Counted from the first letter of the stretch, positions 8,906 to 18,374 are shown. The stretch is DNA of 64,000 nucleotides from Corynebacterium suranareeae (GCF_002355155.1 NZ_AP017369.1:3472001-3536000); one strand, 5' to 3'. A program made the numbers and translations. Notes: generated by a model from the letters alone, not told the origin.

Positions 8906-9260
8906 AGGCGTTTATCGATTGTTTGAGGCCTCGAGTTTTCTGGATGAGATTTGATATGCGGTTGACCTTGAAAACCCGTTAGAAGCGCTTCTGGGGAGGT
9001 ATGACTTTTCACGCTAACGGCCTAAATTTGAGAGCGACCACACCAGGAGACCCAGAATCCTTAAAAAAGTGGATGCTGGGTCTCTGTGTTTGGTATTGAA
9101 CGCGATACACCAAACCAGGAGACCCAGAAACTTCGAAAACGTGATTTCTGGGTCTCCTGGTTTGGTCTTATGCCGGTCTTATGCCGTTAAGTGCACGAAC
9201 GCCTAGATCCGCACGGGGCAAACAGCTATTTCGGCACTAATTCGGCCCAAGTCGGGTTAG
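8906..9260. repeat. Structured intergenic repeat, copy A
   Basis: This fills most of a 950-base gap with no credible gene. A conserved module (core 8966-9022) is followed by two long hairpins. The second has a perfect 22-base stem (9109-9130 with 9145-9166) containing AGGAGACCCAG and its complement; the first (9038-9058 with 9074-9095) is imperfect. The tail at 9231-9259 resembles the direct repeats around copy B. The element matches 43726-44065 for about 280 bases in the same orientation at high identity. Diverged relatives lie at 47405-48015 and, inverted, at 58675-58925. No T-run follows the hairpins, so simple termination is unlikely. The rest of the gap (9260-9690) shows nothing recognisable. 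Confidence 0.8.
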
Positions 9261-9703
9261 ACGGTTCAGTTGTGCAAAACCCGTATTCAGGTTCAGCCGA
9301 CTACATCCAGCTCACTATACGCAAATCTCTAAAGCTGAGGTTGAGGGTTTTCCGTATGGCTCGCAAAAACACCCCTTCTGTTTTGGCGCCTAACGGACAA
9401 ACAGGCACACTCGCATACTTGAACCCATTTAGACCACATCGACCCCTTAAAACGGCACAGAAAGCATTTTCATCTAGAGAAGCGTCTAATTCATCTTTGA
9501 ACTACCAAAAATCAACGCGAGTTTCGCCCACAGTTCATATGAATTTAATTAGAAACTTTTAATATATCTCCCAGGTGTTGGACATTCTTTAACTTGGTTA
9601 TTTTCAACCTCATCCTGCTGAAACAGCGGAATGAGGTTTAGCTTTTTGCCACATGGTGTCCGCATGAACATTTCTAATTCAACATTGGACCTTGAGGAAA
9701 CTC

Positions 9704-12700
9704 GTGAAAATTTCAAAGCTCGGCCTGAGGATCGCAGTAACAGCAACTGCAACCACCACGGCGCTTACACTCGGCAGCTCGCATATGGTGGTTGCTCAAG
9801 AAACTGATCTGCTTGGGAACGTCGCAGAAGCATTGATGGCCGTTCCGTCTGACTTGGTGGTTACGGAAATACTTCCTGATAACACGGGATATGATAATTT
9901 CGAATTTTTTGAAGTTCACAACACTGGCACTTCGCCTGTCACTATTGGGGAGGGGGAGTACACCTTTTCCTATTCTTATGATGATGCTGCCGATACTTCC
10001 CGCGATAAAGCACTAGATCTTGGTGAAACAATCACGGTTGATGCGGGGGAGACCATCGTGGTGTGGATTGAGTACTCCACTTCCACTGTTGATACTGCCG
10101 CGTTTAGTGAACAAGAATTCCGTGATTTTTATGGGATGGATTCTTCTGCACGTATCTTCCGAGCAACGGGGCAATCAGGTCTGGCCAACGGTGGGGATCG
10201 TGGCATTCGTGTCCTTTACAATGGTGAAATTTCTGGGTGGTCTCATTACCCATCGGATAGTGCTGCGGCACAAAAAGGTATTGATTTCGCACTACCGCAA
10301 GTTGGTGAACAGGCCAGTGTTCCTGTGCGCACTAAAACTGATCCCACTCCAGGAATGATTACTGCGGATCAACTAATCCCTGGAGGTCCCACAGCTCCAG
10401 ACGAGCCCGAAGATCCTGCAGGTTCACTTTTTGAAGGACTCACTTCTCCTTCCACCGCTGCGCCACTGATTCTTACCGAGCTGATGGTCAACTCCACCAA
10501 CATTGGTAGCTCTGATGGTTTTGAGTATGTGGAAATCACCAACACCACCGCTGAACCAATTGATTTTTCTGACTACACCTTGAACTACCTGTATCCACAG
10601 GACGAGTTCACCAATACTAACGCTGCAGTATGGGCTGCAGAACCTGGCGATGTGATTATTGAGCCTGGAAAATCTTTGGTGTTTTGGATTAAAAATGGCC
10701 CCAACGATGATGCAACTGTTGCAGATTTCAACGCGGAGTATGGCACTAACTTGGAGGCTGGGAAGGATCTTGTAGAGATTTCTTCCGGAGGCATGGCCAA
10801 CGGTTCCGCCAGGGGAATGCAGATCCAAACCAACACTGGTCACATGGTTAACCGTGGTTTTTACAACATGGCGGGCGCGTCTGATGTGAAGACGAACCAG
10901 GGCTTGCACTATGTGGTGGATGAGTCTGATCTGCAAAAACAATCACTTCTTGGCAGTGGAGCGCCCACCCCGGGCAGGGTACACAAAACACAACTTCCCA
11001 ACCCGTTGTCTCCCGTGGTGGCTGACTCTTCGGCGCCAAACATCACCGATAACACCGCAGGCAGCATCAACCCTGCAGAGCCTTTTACTTTTTCTTTCAA
11101 CATCGCTGACGATATCCAGGTCCGCACAGCAACATTAAATGTCACGTCCAGCGCTGGTGAAGCTGCCACAACAATTAACCTCACCGAGGACAACGGTACA
11201 TTCAGCTGGACTCTGCCTGCTGCTGATCTCACCGGTAAATCGTGGTTCGAATACACTGTGTCCGCCACCGATGGTTTCAACCATGTCACCACGGAACCGG
11301 TGCGTGTCAACGTCGACGGCGCCAACACCGACCCCTTGCGCATCAACCTTGAAGAAAACCAATGGGTCAGCGGCACCACCGATGTCATCGGCGCGTCAAA
11401 TGTTTTTGGGGACAAGCTTGAATTGCTTATCGACGACGCCCCCGCCGTCACCAACTCCAGCTTGTCAGCGGCCCCGACGTTTGCCATGGAAGTAACCCAA
11501 ACCGATACTTTCTTCCGCAACGGCATCCTCGCGGGTGGGGAAGAGCTTCATATTTTTGATCAGGGTACTTACGCCAATATCGAAACCATCTCCACACCAG
11601 TTCCGCTGTATCACATCAACGAGGACGGAACCCTCACTGTCAGTGTGTATGCGGGAACAAAGGCTGCACCTGAGATTGATTTAGATGAAAACAATGATGA
11701 TTTCCAGATCCGAAACCTCCGCCTCATCCTCCCTGATGGTCGCACTCTGACCCCTGCCGGCATTACCGATTCCAACGCATGGCTAAACATGGGAGACAGT
11801 GCCGGAAAGCTCGATTTTTTCGACGCCACATTCACTCTTCCCGAGGATGCTTTCACTGGCGTTGCCCATGCTTGGGATACCACTGAGAGCACCGACGGCG
11901 AGCACTACATCACCATTTCACGCGAAGACGGCGAGAGCATCAGCCGCACTGTTCGGGTCGATAACACCGCTCCGGAGCTTGCGGTTTCTGGTGTCGAAGA
12001 AGGACAAGAATTGCGCGGCGCCGTCGAAATCAACGCTCAAGCAAGCGATGCGGGTGCCGGGGTAAAAAGCATTGAAACGCTTCTCGACGGCGAACGCGTA
12101 CAACTTCCACTAACTACCGGCTCCATCGCTTTGGATAAAGGGGAGCACACCTTGGTTATCCGGGCGGAAGATGAAGTAGGAAATCGCACCGAGAAAACCA
12201 TCACGTTTAGCACTCCGGATGAAAACCCCATCAGTGGTGATTACGCTCCAAGCAATGGCGCCACCGTAGATGTCGGTGACGTTAAGTTATCTGCACGAGC
12301 AAGTGATCCAAGTGGTGATGCACTCAAGATGACATTCCTGGAAGCCGATGCACCGAAACTGGATAGTGGTCGCATTCGAATGTCATCCGGAACGGTGGAA
12401 GATGCCGGAAGTGTCAAGCGTAATGAGGCGAAATTGTTGGAGAGGGGAGACGTCGAAAAGCTATCTAGCCTGGATGGGCTGGGCGTGGAAGTTGCCTCCG
12501 ACGCCGCGTTGCCGTACCAGCTTTTTGAGGTCGATGCGGCGGATGCGCTCGCAGCCGACACCGATGTGCGGCTGAATTGGGCAGGTTCGGCGGATGGTCG
12601 CGCGCAGGTGATCATGTATGTTTTCTATGGCGAGGCGTGGGTTGAGGTGGATCGTTACTTGACCGGCGATGAGCTAGAAGAGTTTACGTTGCAGGGCACC

Positions 12701-14092
12701 GTCAATGCCGAAAAATTTGCGATCGACGGCACTGTCACCGTATTGATTCAGCACTCCGAAGGCTTCGCTGGAGCGGATCATTCAACCAGAATTTCCGACG
12801 TGACCGCAGCGCACCCGGATGATGTGGCCCGCTCTGAGTATAATTTCACCCTCGCGTGGGAGTCTGACACCCAGTACTACAACCAGGAATTCCACGAGCA
12901 CCAAACCAAGATTCACGATTACCTTCTTGCGGAGCGGGAGAATAAGAATATCCAATTCCTCTTCCACACTGGTGACGTTGTTGATGACTGGGATCAGCCA
13001 GCACAGTGGGATGCAGCTAACCCCGAATATCAGCGTCTCGACGAAGCCGGGCTGCCATACTCCGTGTTGGCGGGAAACCACGATGTAGGCCACACCAGCA
13101 ATGACTACACCGAGTTCAGCCGCCACTTCGGCGAGCATCGTTACGCAGACAACCCGTGGTACGGCGAATCTTACAAAGATAACCGAGGACACTACGATCT
13201 GTTTTCTGCCGGCGGAATTGACTTCATCAACGTGGCGATGGGCTGGGGTCCAGGAGATGAAGAAATCGCGTGGATGAATGATGTTCTAGCCAAGCACCCC
13301 GAACGCGTGGCGATCATCAACCTTCACGAATTCATGCTTACCACTGGCGGACTGGGACCCATTCCGCAGCGCATTCTTGATGAAGTTGCAGCGACAAACC
13401 CCAATGTTCGCATGATCATGTCCGGCCACTATCACGATGCTTTCCAACGCACCGACTCTTTTGACGATGACGGCGATGGGGTAGATGACCGCACTGTCAC
13501 CTCGATGCTTTTCGATTACCAAGGACTTCCAGAGGGCGGACAAGGATATCTTCGACTTCTACACTTTGATAACCAAGGTCAGAAAATGATGGTGCGCACC
13601 TACTCACCATCACTTGAAGATTACAACTCTGACGATCCTTCACTGATGGGACCAGCGGATGATCCAAACATGTACCAAGAGTTCGATATTTCCTACGAGC
13701 AGCTAGGCATTAAACCGGAGGGTCGAACACTCATCAGTGATTCTTTCAGTGCCGATTTTCTCACCAGCAACGAAATCGGAGCAGTGGAGAACACCCCTTC
13801 AGGTGAGGTTGCTTCTGTGGTGTGGAAAGACGTAGCTGAAGGCCGCCATAGTTGGTTTGTGCGTTCGGAAGATCAATATGGAGGCATAGAAATTTCACCG
13901 GTACAATCCTTCATCGCTGGGGAAGAGGCTAATGGAAACGAGCCGGGTGTTGGAAGTTCCAGTGGCAGTTCATCCCACGATCTATGGGGTGCGATTGCAG
14001 GATTCTTTGCTGGGGCAGCGGCCTTAGCTGGTGCGGCATTTGCGTTTGTCCCTGGAATTTGGGATTACGTGGTAGGCGCATTCAAGCGATAG
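9704..14092 (+). CDS. phoC: Giant secreted, membrane-anchored metallophosphoesterase with lamin-tail domains
   Basis: The 1462-residue exported protein starts at a GTG preceded by GAGGAAA. After a signal peptide come two lamin-tail-like domains (about 45-200 and 250-430), an Ig-like region including AGEAATTINL (about 450-530), further beta domains with a bacterial Ig-like repeat (about 750-840), and a calcineurin-like phosphoesterase domain (about 1045-1285). Its metal motifs are GDVVDDW, GNHDVGH, NLHEF and GHYHDAF. The C-terminus has a Gly/Ser linker, one hydrophobic segment (about 1428-1456) and FKR, so it probably stays at the cell envelope. It likely hydrolyses extracellular phosphoesters or nucleotides. 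The symbol is from memory of the homologous locus and the substrate is unproven. Confidence 0.85.
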   Translation: MKISKLGLRIAVTATATTTALTLGSSHMVVAQETDLLGNVAEALMAVPSDLVVTEILPDNTGYDNFEFFEVHNTGTSPVTIGEGEYTFSYSYDDAADTSRDKALDLGETITVDAGETIVVWIEYSTSTVDTAAFSEQEFRDFYGMDSSARIFRATGQSGLANGGDRGIRVLYNGEISGWSHYPSDSAAAQKGIDFALPQVGEQASVPVRTKTDPTPGMITADQLIPGGPTAPDEPEDPAGSLFEGLTSPSTAAPLILTELMVNSTNIGSSDGFEYVEITNTTAEPIDFSDYTLNYLYPQDEFTNTNAAVWAAEPGDVIIEPGKSLVFWIKNGPNDDATVADFNAEYGTNLEAGKDLVEISSGGMANGSARGMQIQTNTGHMVNRGFYNMAGASDVKTNQGLHYVVDESDLQKQSLLGSGAPTPGRVHKTQLPNPLSPVVADSSAPNITDNTAGSINPAEPFTFSFNIADDIQVRTATLNVTSSAGEAATTINLTEDNGTFSWTLPAADLTGKSWFEYTVSATDGFNHVTTEPVRVNVDGANTDPLRINLEENQWVSGTTDVIGASNVFGDKLELLIDDAPAVTNSSLSAAPTFAMEVTQTDTFFRNGILAGGEELHIFDQGTYANIETISTPVPLYHINEDGTLTVSVYAGTKAAPEIDLDENNDDFQIRNLRLILPDGRTLTPAGITDSNAWLNMGDSAGKLDFFDATFTLPEDAFTGVAHAWDTTESTDGEHYITISREDGESISRTVRVDNTAPELAVSGVEEGQELRGAVEINAQASDAGAGVKSIETLLDGERVQLPLTTGSIALDKGEHTLVIRAEDEVGNRTEKTITFSTPDENPISGDYAPSNGATVDVGDVKLSARASDPSGDALKMTFLEADAPKLDSGRIRMSSGTVEDAGSVKRNEAKLLERGDVEKLSSLDGLGVEVASDAALPYQLFEVDAADALAADTDVRLNWAGSADGRAQVIMYVFYGEAWVEVDRYLTGDELEEFTLQGTVNAEKFAIDGTVTVLIQHSEGFAGADHSTRISDVTAAHPDDVARSEYNFTLAWESDTQYYNQEFHEHQTKIHDYLLAERENKNIQFLFHTGDVVDDWDQPAQWDAANPEYQRLDEAGLPYSVLAGNHDVGHTSNDYTEFSRHFGEHRYADNPWYGESYKDNRGHYDLFSAGGIDFINVAMGWGPGDEEIAWMNDVLAKHPERVAIINLHEFMLTTGGLGPIPQRILDEVAATNPNVRMIMSGHYHDAFQRTDSFDDDGDGVDDRTVTSMLFDYQGLPEGGQGYLRLLHFDNQGQKMMVRTYSPSLEDYNSDDPSLMGPADDPNMYQEFDISYEQLGIKPEGRTLISDSFSADFLTSNEIGAVENTPSGEVASVVWKDVAEGRHSWFVRSEDQYGGIEISPVQSFIAGEEANGNEPGVGSSSGSSSHDLWGAIAGFFAGAAALAGAAFAFVPGIWDYVVGAFKR

Positions 14093-14100
14093 AAATGGAG

Positions 14101-14134
14101 AATCCTCCACGCCGGGTAGGTGTGGAGGATTTTT
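14101..14134 (+). terminator. Terminator after the phosphoesterase gene
   Basis: AATCCTCCAC pairs with GTGGAGGATT across an 11-base loop and is followed by TTTT, 9 bases after the stop codon. Confidence 0.85.
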
Positions 14135-14137
14135 CAA

Positions 14138-14153
14138 TGTTTCACGTGAAACA
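14138..14153. other. parS site (ParB-binding)
   Basis: TGTTTCACGTGAAACA is the perfect consensus parS palindrome bound by ParB for chromosome segregation. parB and parA lie at about 60-62 kb in this window. Confidence 0.95.
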
Positions 14154-14195
14154 TTGGGGAGGTGCCGGACATATTTTCAGAATCTATTTTCCGGA

Positions 14196-14211
14196 TGTTT
14201 CACGTGAAACA
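14196..14211. other. parS site (ParB-binding)
   Basis: A second perfect TGTTTCACGTGAAACA lies 58 bases after the first, in the same gap between the phosphoesterase and lipoprotein genes. Confidence 0.95.
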
Positions 14212-14329
14212 TTGGGAGTTTTGCGCGGGAGTGAAGTGGGATGAATTAAACCAAAACTTCTTTAAAGGGCAGGTTATAGTAACTTCAGTTAATTAATGAA
14301 GCTGCTACTTTCTCAATTTAGGAGCACTA

Positions 14330-15424
14330 ATGATCCTTGCCGGTATTCAATTTCGTGCGATTTCCCTGAGCAAACTTCTACCTATTTCTTGTTGCCTTTC
14401 CTTGGCATTAGTAGGGTGTAGCAACACCTCAGGCATCGCTGCTTTCGACGGACAAAGCCCCTCGAACACAACGTCACAGGTTTCACCCACCGCGCAAATT
14501 ACCTCTGCCGAACCAACTCCCGAGGAAGTTCTAACCACAAATGCAATTGCTGCATATATGGGGATTCTTTCCAATCCGAGCACATATCCCGTTAGCGAGG
14601 CAGCGCAATATGTCCCCAACGGCACCTATTCCTACGCTGTTGTAGAGGCGACCTCCGATTCCATTCCAGAACTCCTGCTTCGAGTAAACAGTGCAGAATA
14701 CTCACCAGTTTTGGTTTTCACCTACGACGAAAATACAAAAACAGCGGTCCAAGCAGAAGGAGTATTCATCGATGGCGCCTCCGGGGCAGGAGGGGCTCGA
14801 TCCCGGATTAGAGCATCAAATTCAGGGGTTGGAATCTATCAAGTCGACTGGAATTCTTTAAGAGAAATAGCCCAAAACACACTATATGGAATTCAAGACA
14901 ATACCTTAACCAAAGTCTCAGGGCCGGAAGAATTCATCTTCGCTAATTCCATGCCTGATCATCATGAAATCTCATGGATCAGTGCCAGCGATAAATCCGG
15001 GCTTTTCACCATCCAAAGAGGTGATACCAGTATTACACCAACCCTGCCCACGTCCACCCAAGCACCAGCCGCAAATCTGCATCACTTCAGCGGAATGGTG
15101 ACAATGCAAACCGCTAATGAACTCATGAAAGGGGATCCGACACCAAACGGGGAGCCTGCCACCGACCTCTATCTCGTGCTTGTTCTTGATTCCCCAATCG
15201 AAATCACCGCACAAAAGGAAGGATCAGCCGCTCAAACGAGCACCATTTCTGAGGTGAGTCTCGGACAGTACATTCCTACCAACGGCGATAATGAATGGTT
15301 AAATTTCCTCAACACCCACGTAGAGATCACCGCAAGCGCAGACCAGGTGCGGTTCCCAACTGACACCGGCCTTCCTCTTGGCATGCTTCGTCTTGGCGAT
15401 TATGTGAGCCTCCGCGTACTATAA
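14330..15424 (+). CDS. Putative lipoprotein of unknown function
   Basis: The 364-residue protein has a hydrophobic N-terminal segment ending in ALVGC, a lipobox, followed by a Ser/Thr/Pro-rich linker, so it is predicted to be lipid-anchored outside the membrane. The body has two parts: about residues 65-210 and a C-terminal part (about 240-364) with SGMVTMQTANELMKGDPTPN and EITASADQVRFPTDTGLPLG. I do not recognise a known domain. The start follows TAGGAGCACTA. It sits alone between parS sites and the terminator element. Confidence 0.7.
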   Translation: MILAGIQFRAISLSKLLPISCCLSLALVGCSNTSGIAAFDGQSPSNTTSQVSPTAQITSAEPTPEEVLTTNAIAAYMGILSNPSTYPVSEAAQYVPNGTYSYAVVEATSDSIPELLLRVNSAEYSPVLVFTYDENTKTAVQAEGVFIDGASGAGGARSRIRASNSGVGIYQVDWNSLREIAQNTLYGIQDNTLTKVSGPEEFIFANSMPDHHEISWISASDKSGLFTIQRGDTSITPTLPTSTQAPAANLHHFSGMVTMQTANELMKGDPTPNGEPATDLYLVLVLDSPIEITAQKEGSAAQTSTISEVSLGQYIPTNGDNEWLNFLNTHVEITASADQVRFPTDTGLPLGMLRLGDYVSLRVL

Positions 15425-15437
15425 ACCGGCGCAGCCA

Positions 15438-15500
15438 GGCGTCGAAAAGCGCTTTTCGACGCCCCCAGCCACCAAAAAAAGCCCGCCTTGCAGCGGGCCT
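15438..15500. terminator. Terminator/palindrome element T1 (left border of cassette 1)
   Basis: A 26-base perfect palindrome (15438-15463, centre AAAAGCGCTTTT) is followed by CCCAGCCACC, seven A and a GCCCGC/GCGGGC hairpin. Read on the reverse strand this is a strong Rho-independent terminator (GC hairpin, then seven T) for the SDR operon; the palindrome can act for the lipoprotein gene. It is nearly identical to the element at 29498-29560 and similar to 21739-21800. Confidence 0.85.
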
Positions 15501-15526
15501 TAAGGGTTTACCGGACCCGGGCTCAA

Positions 15527-15542
15527 TGTTTCACGTGAAACA
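15527..15542. other. parS site (ParB-binding)
   Basis: This is the third perfect TGTTTCACGTGAAACA in the window. It ends 2 bases before the stop codon of the SDR gene, just inside the T1 border of cassette 1. Confidence 0.95.
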
Positions 15543-15544
15543 TT

Positions 15545-16306
15545 CTATTGCGCAGCCTTGGAATCTCCATCGATGGGGAACTGCTGGCCAGAAATCGTCC
15601 TCGCATGTGGTCCTGCAAGGAAGACCGCCAAGGCCGCAATATCTTCTGGATCGGTGAATTTCTTAATGGATTGATTCGCTAAACCGGCTTCCATCTCAGC
15701 CTCAACACTTCGCCCAGAAACTTCCGCCCGTCCAGCGAAAACCTGCTCGAGGCGCGGTCCATTCACTGCGCCGGGATGAATGGAGTTAACCGTAATTCCA
15801 AACGGACCAAGTTCAAGTGACAGCGTTTTGGTAAAGCCAATCAAACCCCATTTCGAGGTTGAATAGGCAATACGGTTGGGGTAGCCGAAACGCCCAGCGA
15901 GTGACGACATGATCAAGATGGAACCACCAGAGGTTTTCAACAACGGCACAAAATGTTGCACAACATTGAATGAACCAGTGAGGTTAATATCCATCACGGC
16001 TTTCCACGCGCCTGCATCATATTCTTCGACCGGGGCAGTAGGGCCAGCGATACCAGCATTACTTACCAGCACATCAAGCCCACCCCAGCGGTTTTCCAAG
16101 TCTGATGCAAGTGCGGCTATATCTTCAACGGAGGTAACGTCTCCGATGCTGGTGCTTAAATTCTCGTGGGAACCGGCAACCTTGTCCACTGCTTCGGCGC
16201 TGACATCCACAATGTGCACCAAGCTGTTTGTATTGAGAAATGCTTGAGCTATAGCCCAACCAATCCCTCCGGCACCGGCTGTGATCAGCACTCGTTGTTG
16301 TGACAT
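15545..16306 (-). CDS. Short-chain dehydrogenase/reductase
   Basis: The 253-residue classical SDR has VLITAGAGGIGWAIA (cofactor loop), an acidic residue in HIVDVSAEA that favours NAD, NAGIAGPTAP, the catalytic Ser in ILIMSSLAGR and YSTSKWG with the Tyr/Lys pair. It probably oxidises a secondary alcohol to a ketone or the reverse. It is the last gene of the MFS-ligase-SDR operon, 6 bases after the CoA ligase. In that context the likely job is to turn a 3-hydroxy acid into the 3-keto acid used by the ligase; this is an inference. Confidence 0.85.
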   Translation of the reverse strand: MSQQRVLITAGAGGIGWAIAQAFLNTNSLVHIVDVSAEAVDKVAGSHENLSTSIGDVTSVEDIAALASDLENRWGGLDVLVSNAGIAGPTAPVEEYDAGAWKAVMDINLTGSFNVVQHFVPLLKTSGGSILIMSSLAGRFGYPNRIAYSTSKWGLIGFTKTLSLELGPFGITVNSIHPGAVNGPRLEQVFAGRAEVSGRSVEAEMEAGLANQSIKKFTDPEDIAALAVFLAGPHARTISGQQFPIDGDSKAAQ

Positions 16307-16312
16307 AAGTTT

Positions 16313-18340
16313 TTATTCCTTTGCTTCAGATCGTTGTTGAGCGTATTCCTTAAACCAGGCGAGGGCGTCTGGGTTTTTTACAGAATCAGGGTTGACTTCC
16401 CGCCCTGCAGACTGCGGACTAAAGAATTTCTTCAAGGGCACTTCGAGGCGCTTCATGGTGTGGGTGACTGGAATATCGGGGGCAACGATGATCTCATCAG
16501 GGACGTGGCGAGCACTTGTGCGAGCTCGAAGCGTGGTGCAGATCCTCTGTTGGAGGGCATCATCTAGCTCAACCCCATCTTCCAGAACTACGAACAGCGG
16601 CATCCAATATCCACCGTTGTCCTCTTCGATACCTAGCACAAGGTAGTCGGATAGTTCTTCAATATCAGTCAGTGCATCGTAAATATCAGAAGGTCCGATT
16701 CTCACACCTTGTCGGTTGAGGGTGGCATCAGCTCTGCCGTGAACAATGAACTCTCCACTGGAAGTGCGGGTGATCCAATCACCATGCATCCAAATCCCTT
16801 CACCTTCAGTGAAATAAGAGGACTTGTAGCGAGATCCATCTGTATCACCCCACAACATCACTGGCATGGAGGGAAGCGGCTTTGTCACAGCCATGGCTCC
16901 CACCTGATCAATTTGTGGCTGACCGTCTGCATCGTGAGCTTCTACGGCCACGCCTAAAAGTGGGCCTTGCAGATAGCCCAGGTGAACCGGCTCCATGGGG
17001 TTTGAGCCTAGGAATCCACCGCAAATATCAGTTCCGCCAGAATCAGATCCCAAGTGCACATCTGATTTCACGGCATCGTGCACCCAGCGCCACGTGCTTG
17101 GTGGCAGTGGGGAACCGGTAGACAAAATGGAACGCAGTGCAGAAAAATCACGACCTGCTCGGGGATCAATTCCTGCTTTTTCCACCATGGTTAAATAGGC
17201 AGCTCCAGTGGCAAACATCGTCACGCCGAAATCAGAAATGATCTGGAAGTGATGATCCTTGCCGGTGACTTTTGGTGAGCCTGCATAGGTCACTACTGAC
17301 GCTCCGGCAAGAAGATTTTGCACCAGGGTGTTCCACACCATCCATGAGGTATTCGCAGCAACGTAGTAGACATCGCCGGGACCAATATCTTGGTGGAGGG
17401 AAATATTCTTTAGTCCATCTAGGACCATTCCGCCGTGCCCATGAACAATGCCTTTGGGTTCACCGGTAGTTCCGGAAGAAAAGAGAATCCACAAAGGATC
17501 GTTGAAACCAACGCGTTCATATGCAGGTGCGTGTGGCTTGTTCACACACTCGTCGAAGGCTAGTCGCTTCACGTCTTTACCCGAAACTACTCCTGGCTCG
17601 CGTTGAGTATCCAAAATACGGACAAGTACAGTTGCGGAAAGTGAAGGCAGGCCTGCTTCCACCTCAGCGGTGTGTTCACGGCGATCAATTTCTTTACCAC
17701 CGAACACATATCCATCACTGGCCACTAGAACTTTAGGTTCCAGCTGCTTTACTCGGCGGATACTTGCTTCAGCAGAAAGGTCTGGAGAGTTAATTGTCCA
17801 TACTGCACCGATGCTGGCAGCAGCTAGAAGACCGATGATTGCTTCAGGAACATTCGGCAGCACAGCAGCGATGCGATCTCCGCGCTCAACACCAAGTTCT
17901 TTAAATATTGCAGCAAGGGACGCCACTTGGGATTCCAGCTGAACCCAGCTCAGCACCGTGTGGCTTCCATCTTCTTCTACTTGGTAGATGGCAGGCTCAT
18001 TGGCAAGCAGGGGGTTGTGCGCATGTCGGAGAACATTTTCAGCGAAATTCACCCTTGCTCCGGGAAACCAGGATGCAAATGGCATGACGTGTTCTTTGAG
18101 TACTTCAGAAGTGTCAAAGCCTTCACCAATGACATCAAAATAGCTTTGGATAGAACGCCAGAATGCTTCTACTTCTGTGACAGACCAATCCAGCAAAGAG
18201 TGGAAATCAGGTAGTGAACGTCCCGCAGGAACTTCTGAGTAGCGGGCGAAATCAGCCATTCTTGATGAACGCACTTGTTCTGGCGTTGGGTTCCAGGTGA
18301 TGGTTGCTTCCGGTGATTCAGGGGCAAAGGCGGTTGACAT
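16313..18340 (-). CDS. Acetoacetate-CoA ligase-type acyl-CoA synthetase
   Basis: The 675-residue adenylate-forming enzyme has the full-length acetoacetyl-CoA synthetase layout. The N-terminus has ITWNPTPEQV and FHSLLDWSVTEVEAFW; the ATP motif is LFSSGTTGEPKGIVHGHGG; GSDSGGTDICGGF and MLWGDTDGSRYKSSYF follow. The hinge is GRADATLNRQGVRIG, and TMKRLEVPLKKFF holds the expected catalytic lysine. It would activate acetoacetate or another 3-keto acid with ATP and CoA. The start follows ACGGAGGTCACTC. It stands between an MFS carrier and the SDR in one operon. Confidence 0.88.
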   Translation of the reverse strand: MSTAFAPESPEATITWNPTPEQVRSSRMADFARYSEVPAGRSLPDFHSLLDWSVTEVEAFWRSIQSYFDVIGEGFDTSEVLKEHVMPFASWFPGARVNFAENVLRHAHNPLLANEPAIYQVEEDGSHTVLSWVQLESQVASLAAIFKELGVERGDRIAAVLPNVPEAIIGLLAAASIGAVWTINSPDLSAEASIRRVKQLEPKVLVASDGYVFGGKEIDRREHTAEVEAGLPSLSATVLVRILDTQREPGVVSGKDVKRLAFDECVNKPHAPAYERVGFNDPLWILFSSGTTGEPKGIVHGHGGMVLDGLKNISLHQDIGPGDVYYVAANTSWMVWNTLVQNLLAGASVVTYAGSPKVTGKDHHFQIISDFGVTMFATGAAYLTMVEKAGIDPRAGRDFSALRSILSTGSPLPPSTWRWVHDAVKSDVHLGSDSGGTDICGGFLGSNPMEPVHLGYLQGPLLGVAVEAHDADGQPQIDQVGAMAVTKPLPSMPVMLWGDTDGSRYKSSYFTEGEGIWMHGDWITRTSSGEFIVHGRADATLNRQGVRIGPSDIYDALTDIEELSDYLVLGIEEDNGGYWMPLFVVLEDGVELDDALQQRICTTLRARTSARHVPDEIIVAPDIPVTHTMKRLEVPLKKFFSPQSAGREVNPDSVKNPDALAWFKEYAQQRSEAKE

Positions 18341-18374
18341 GAGTGACCTCCGTAAAAAAAATTAAAAAGTAGTT

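Noticed and set aside
8966..9170. Hairpins of the structured repeats as ordinary terminators
   Set aside because: They lack T-runs on both strands, occur in pairs, and lie beyond the true terminators of the neighbouring genes.
9191..9562. 123-codon open frame after the first structured repeat
   Set aside because: It starts inside the repeat element, has no ribosome site or protein-like composition, and is not kept in the second repeat copy.
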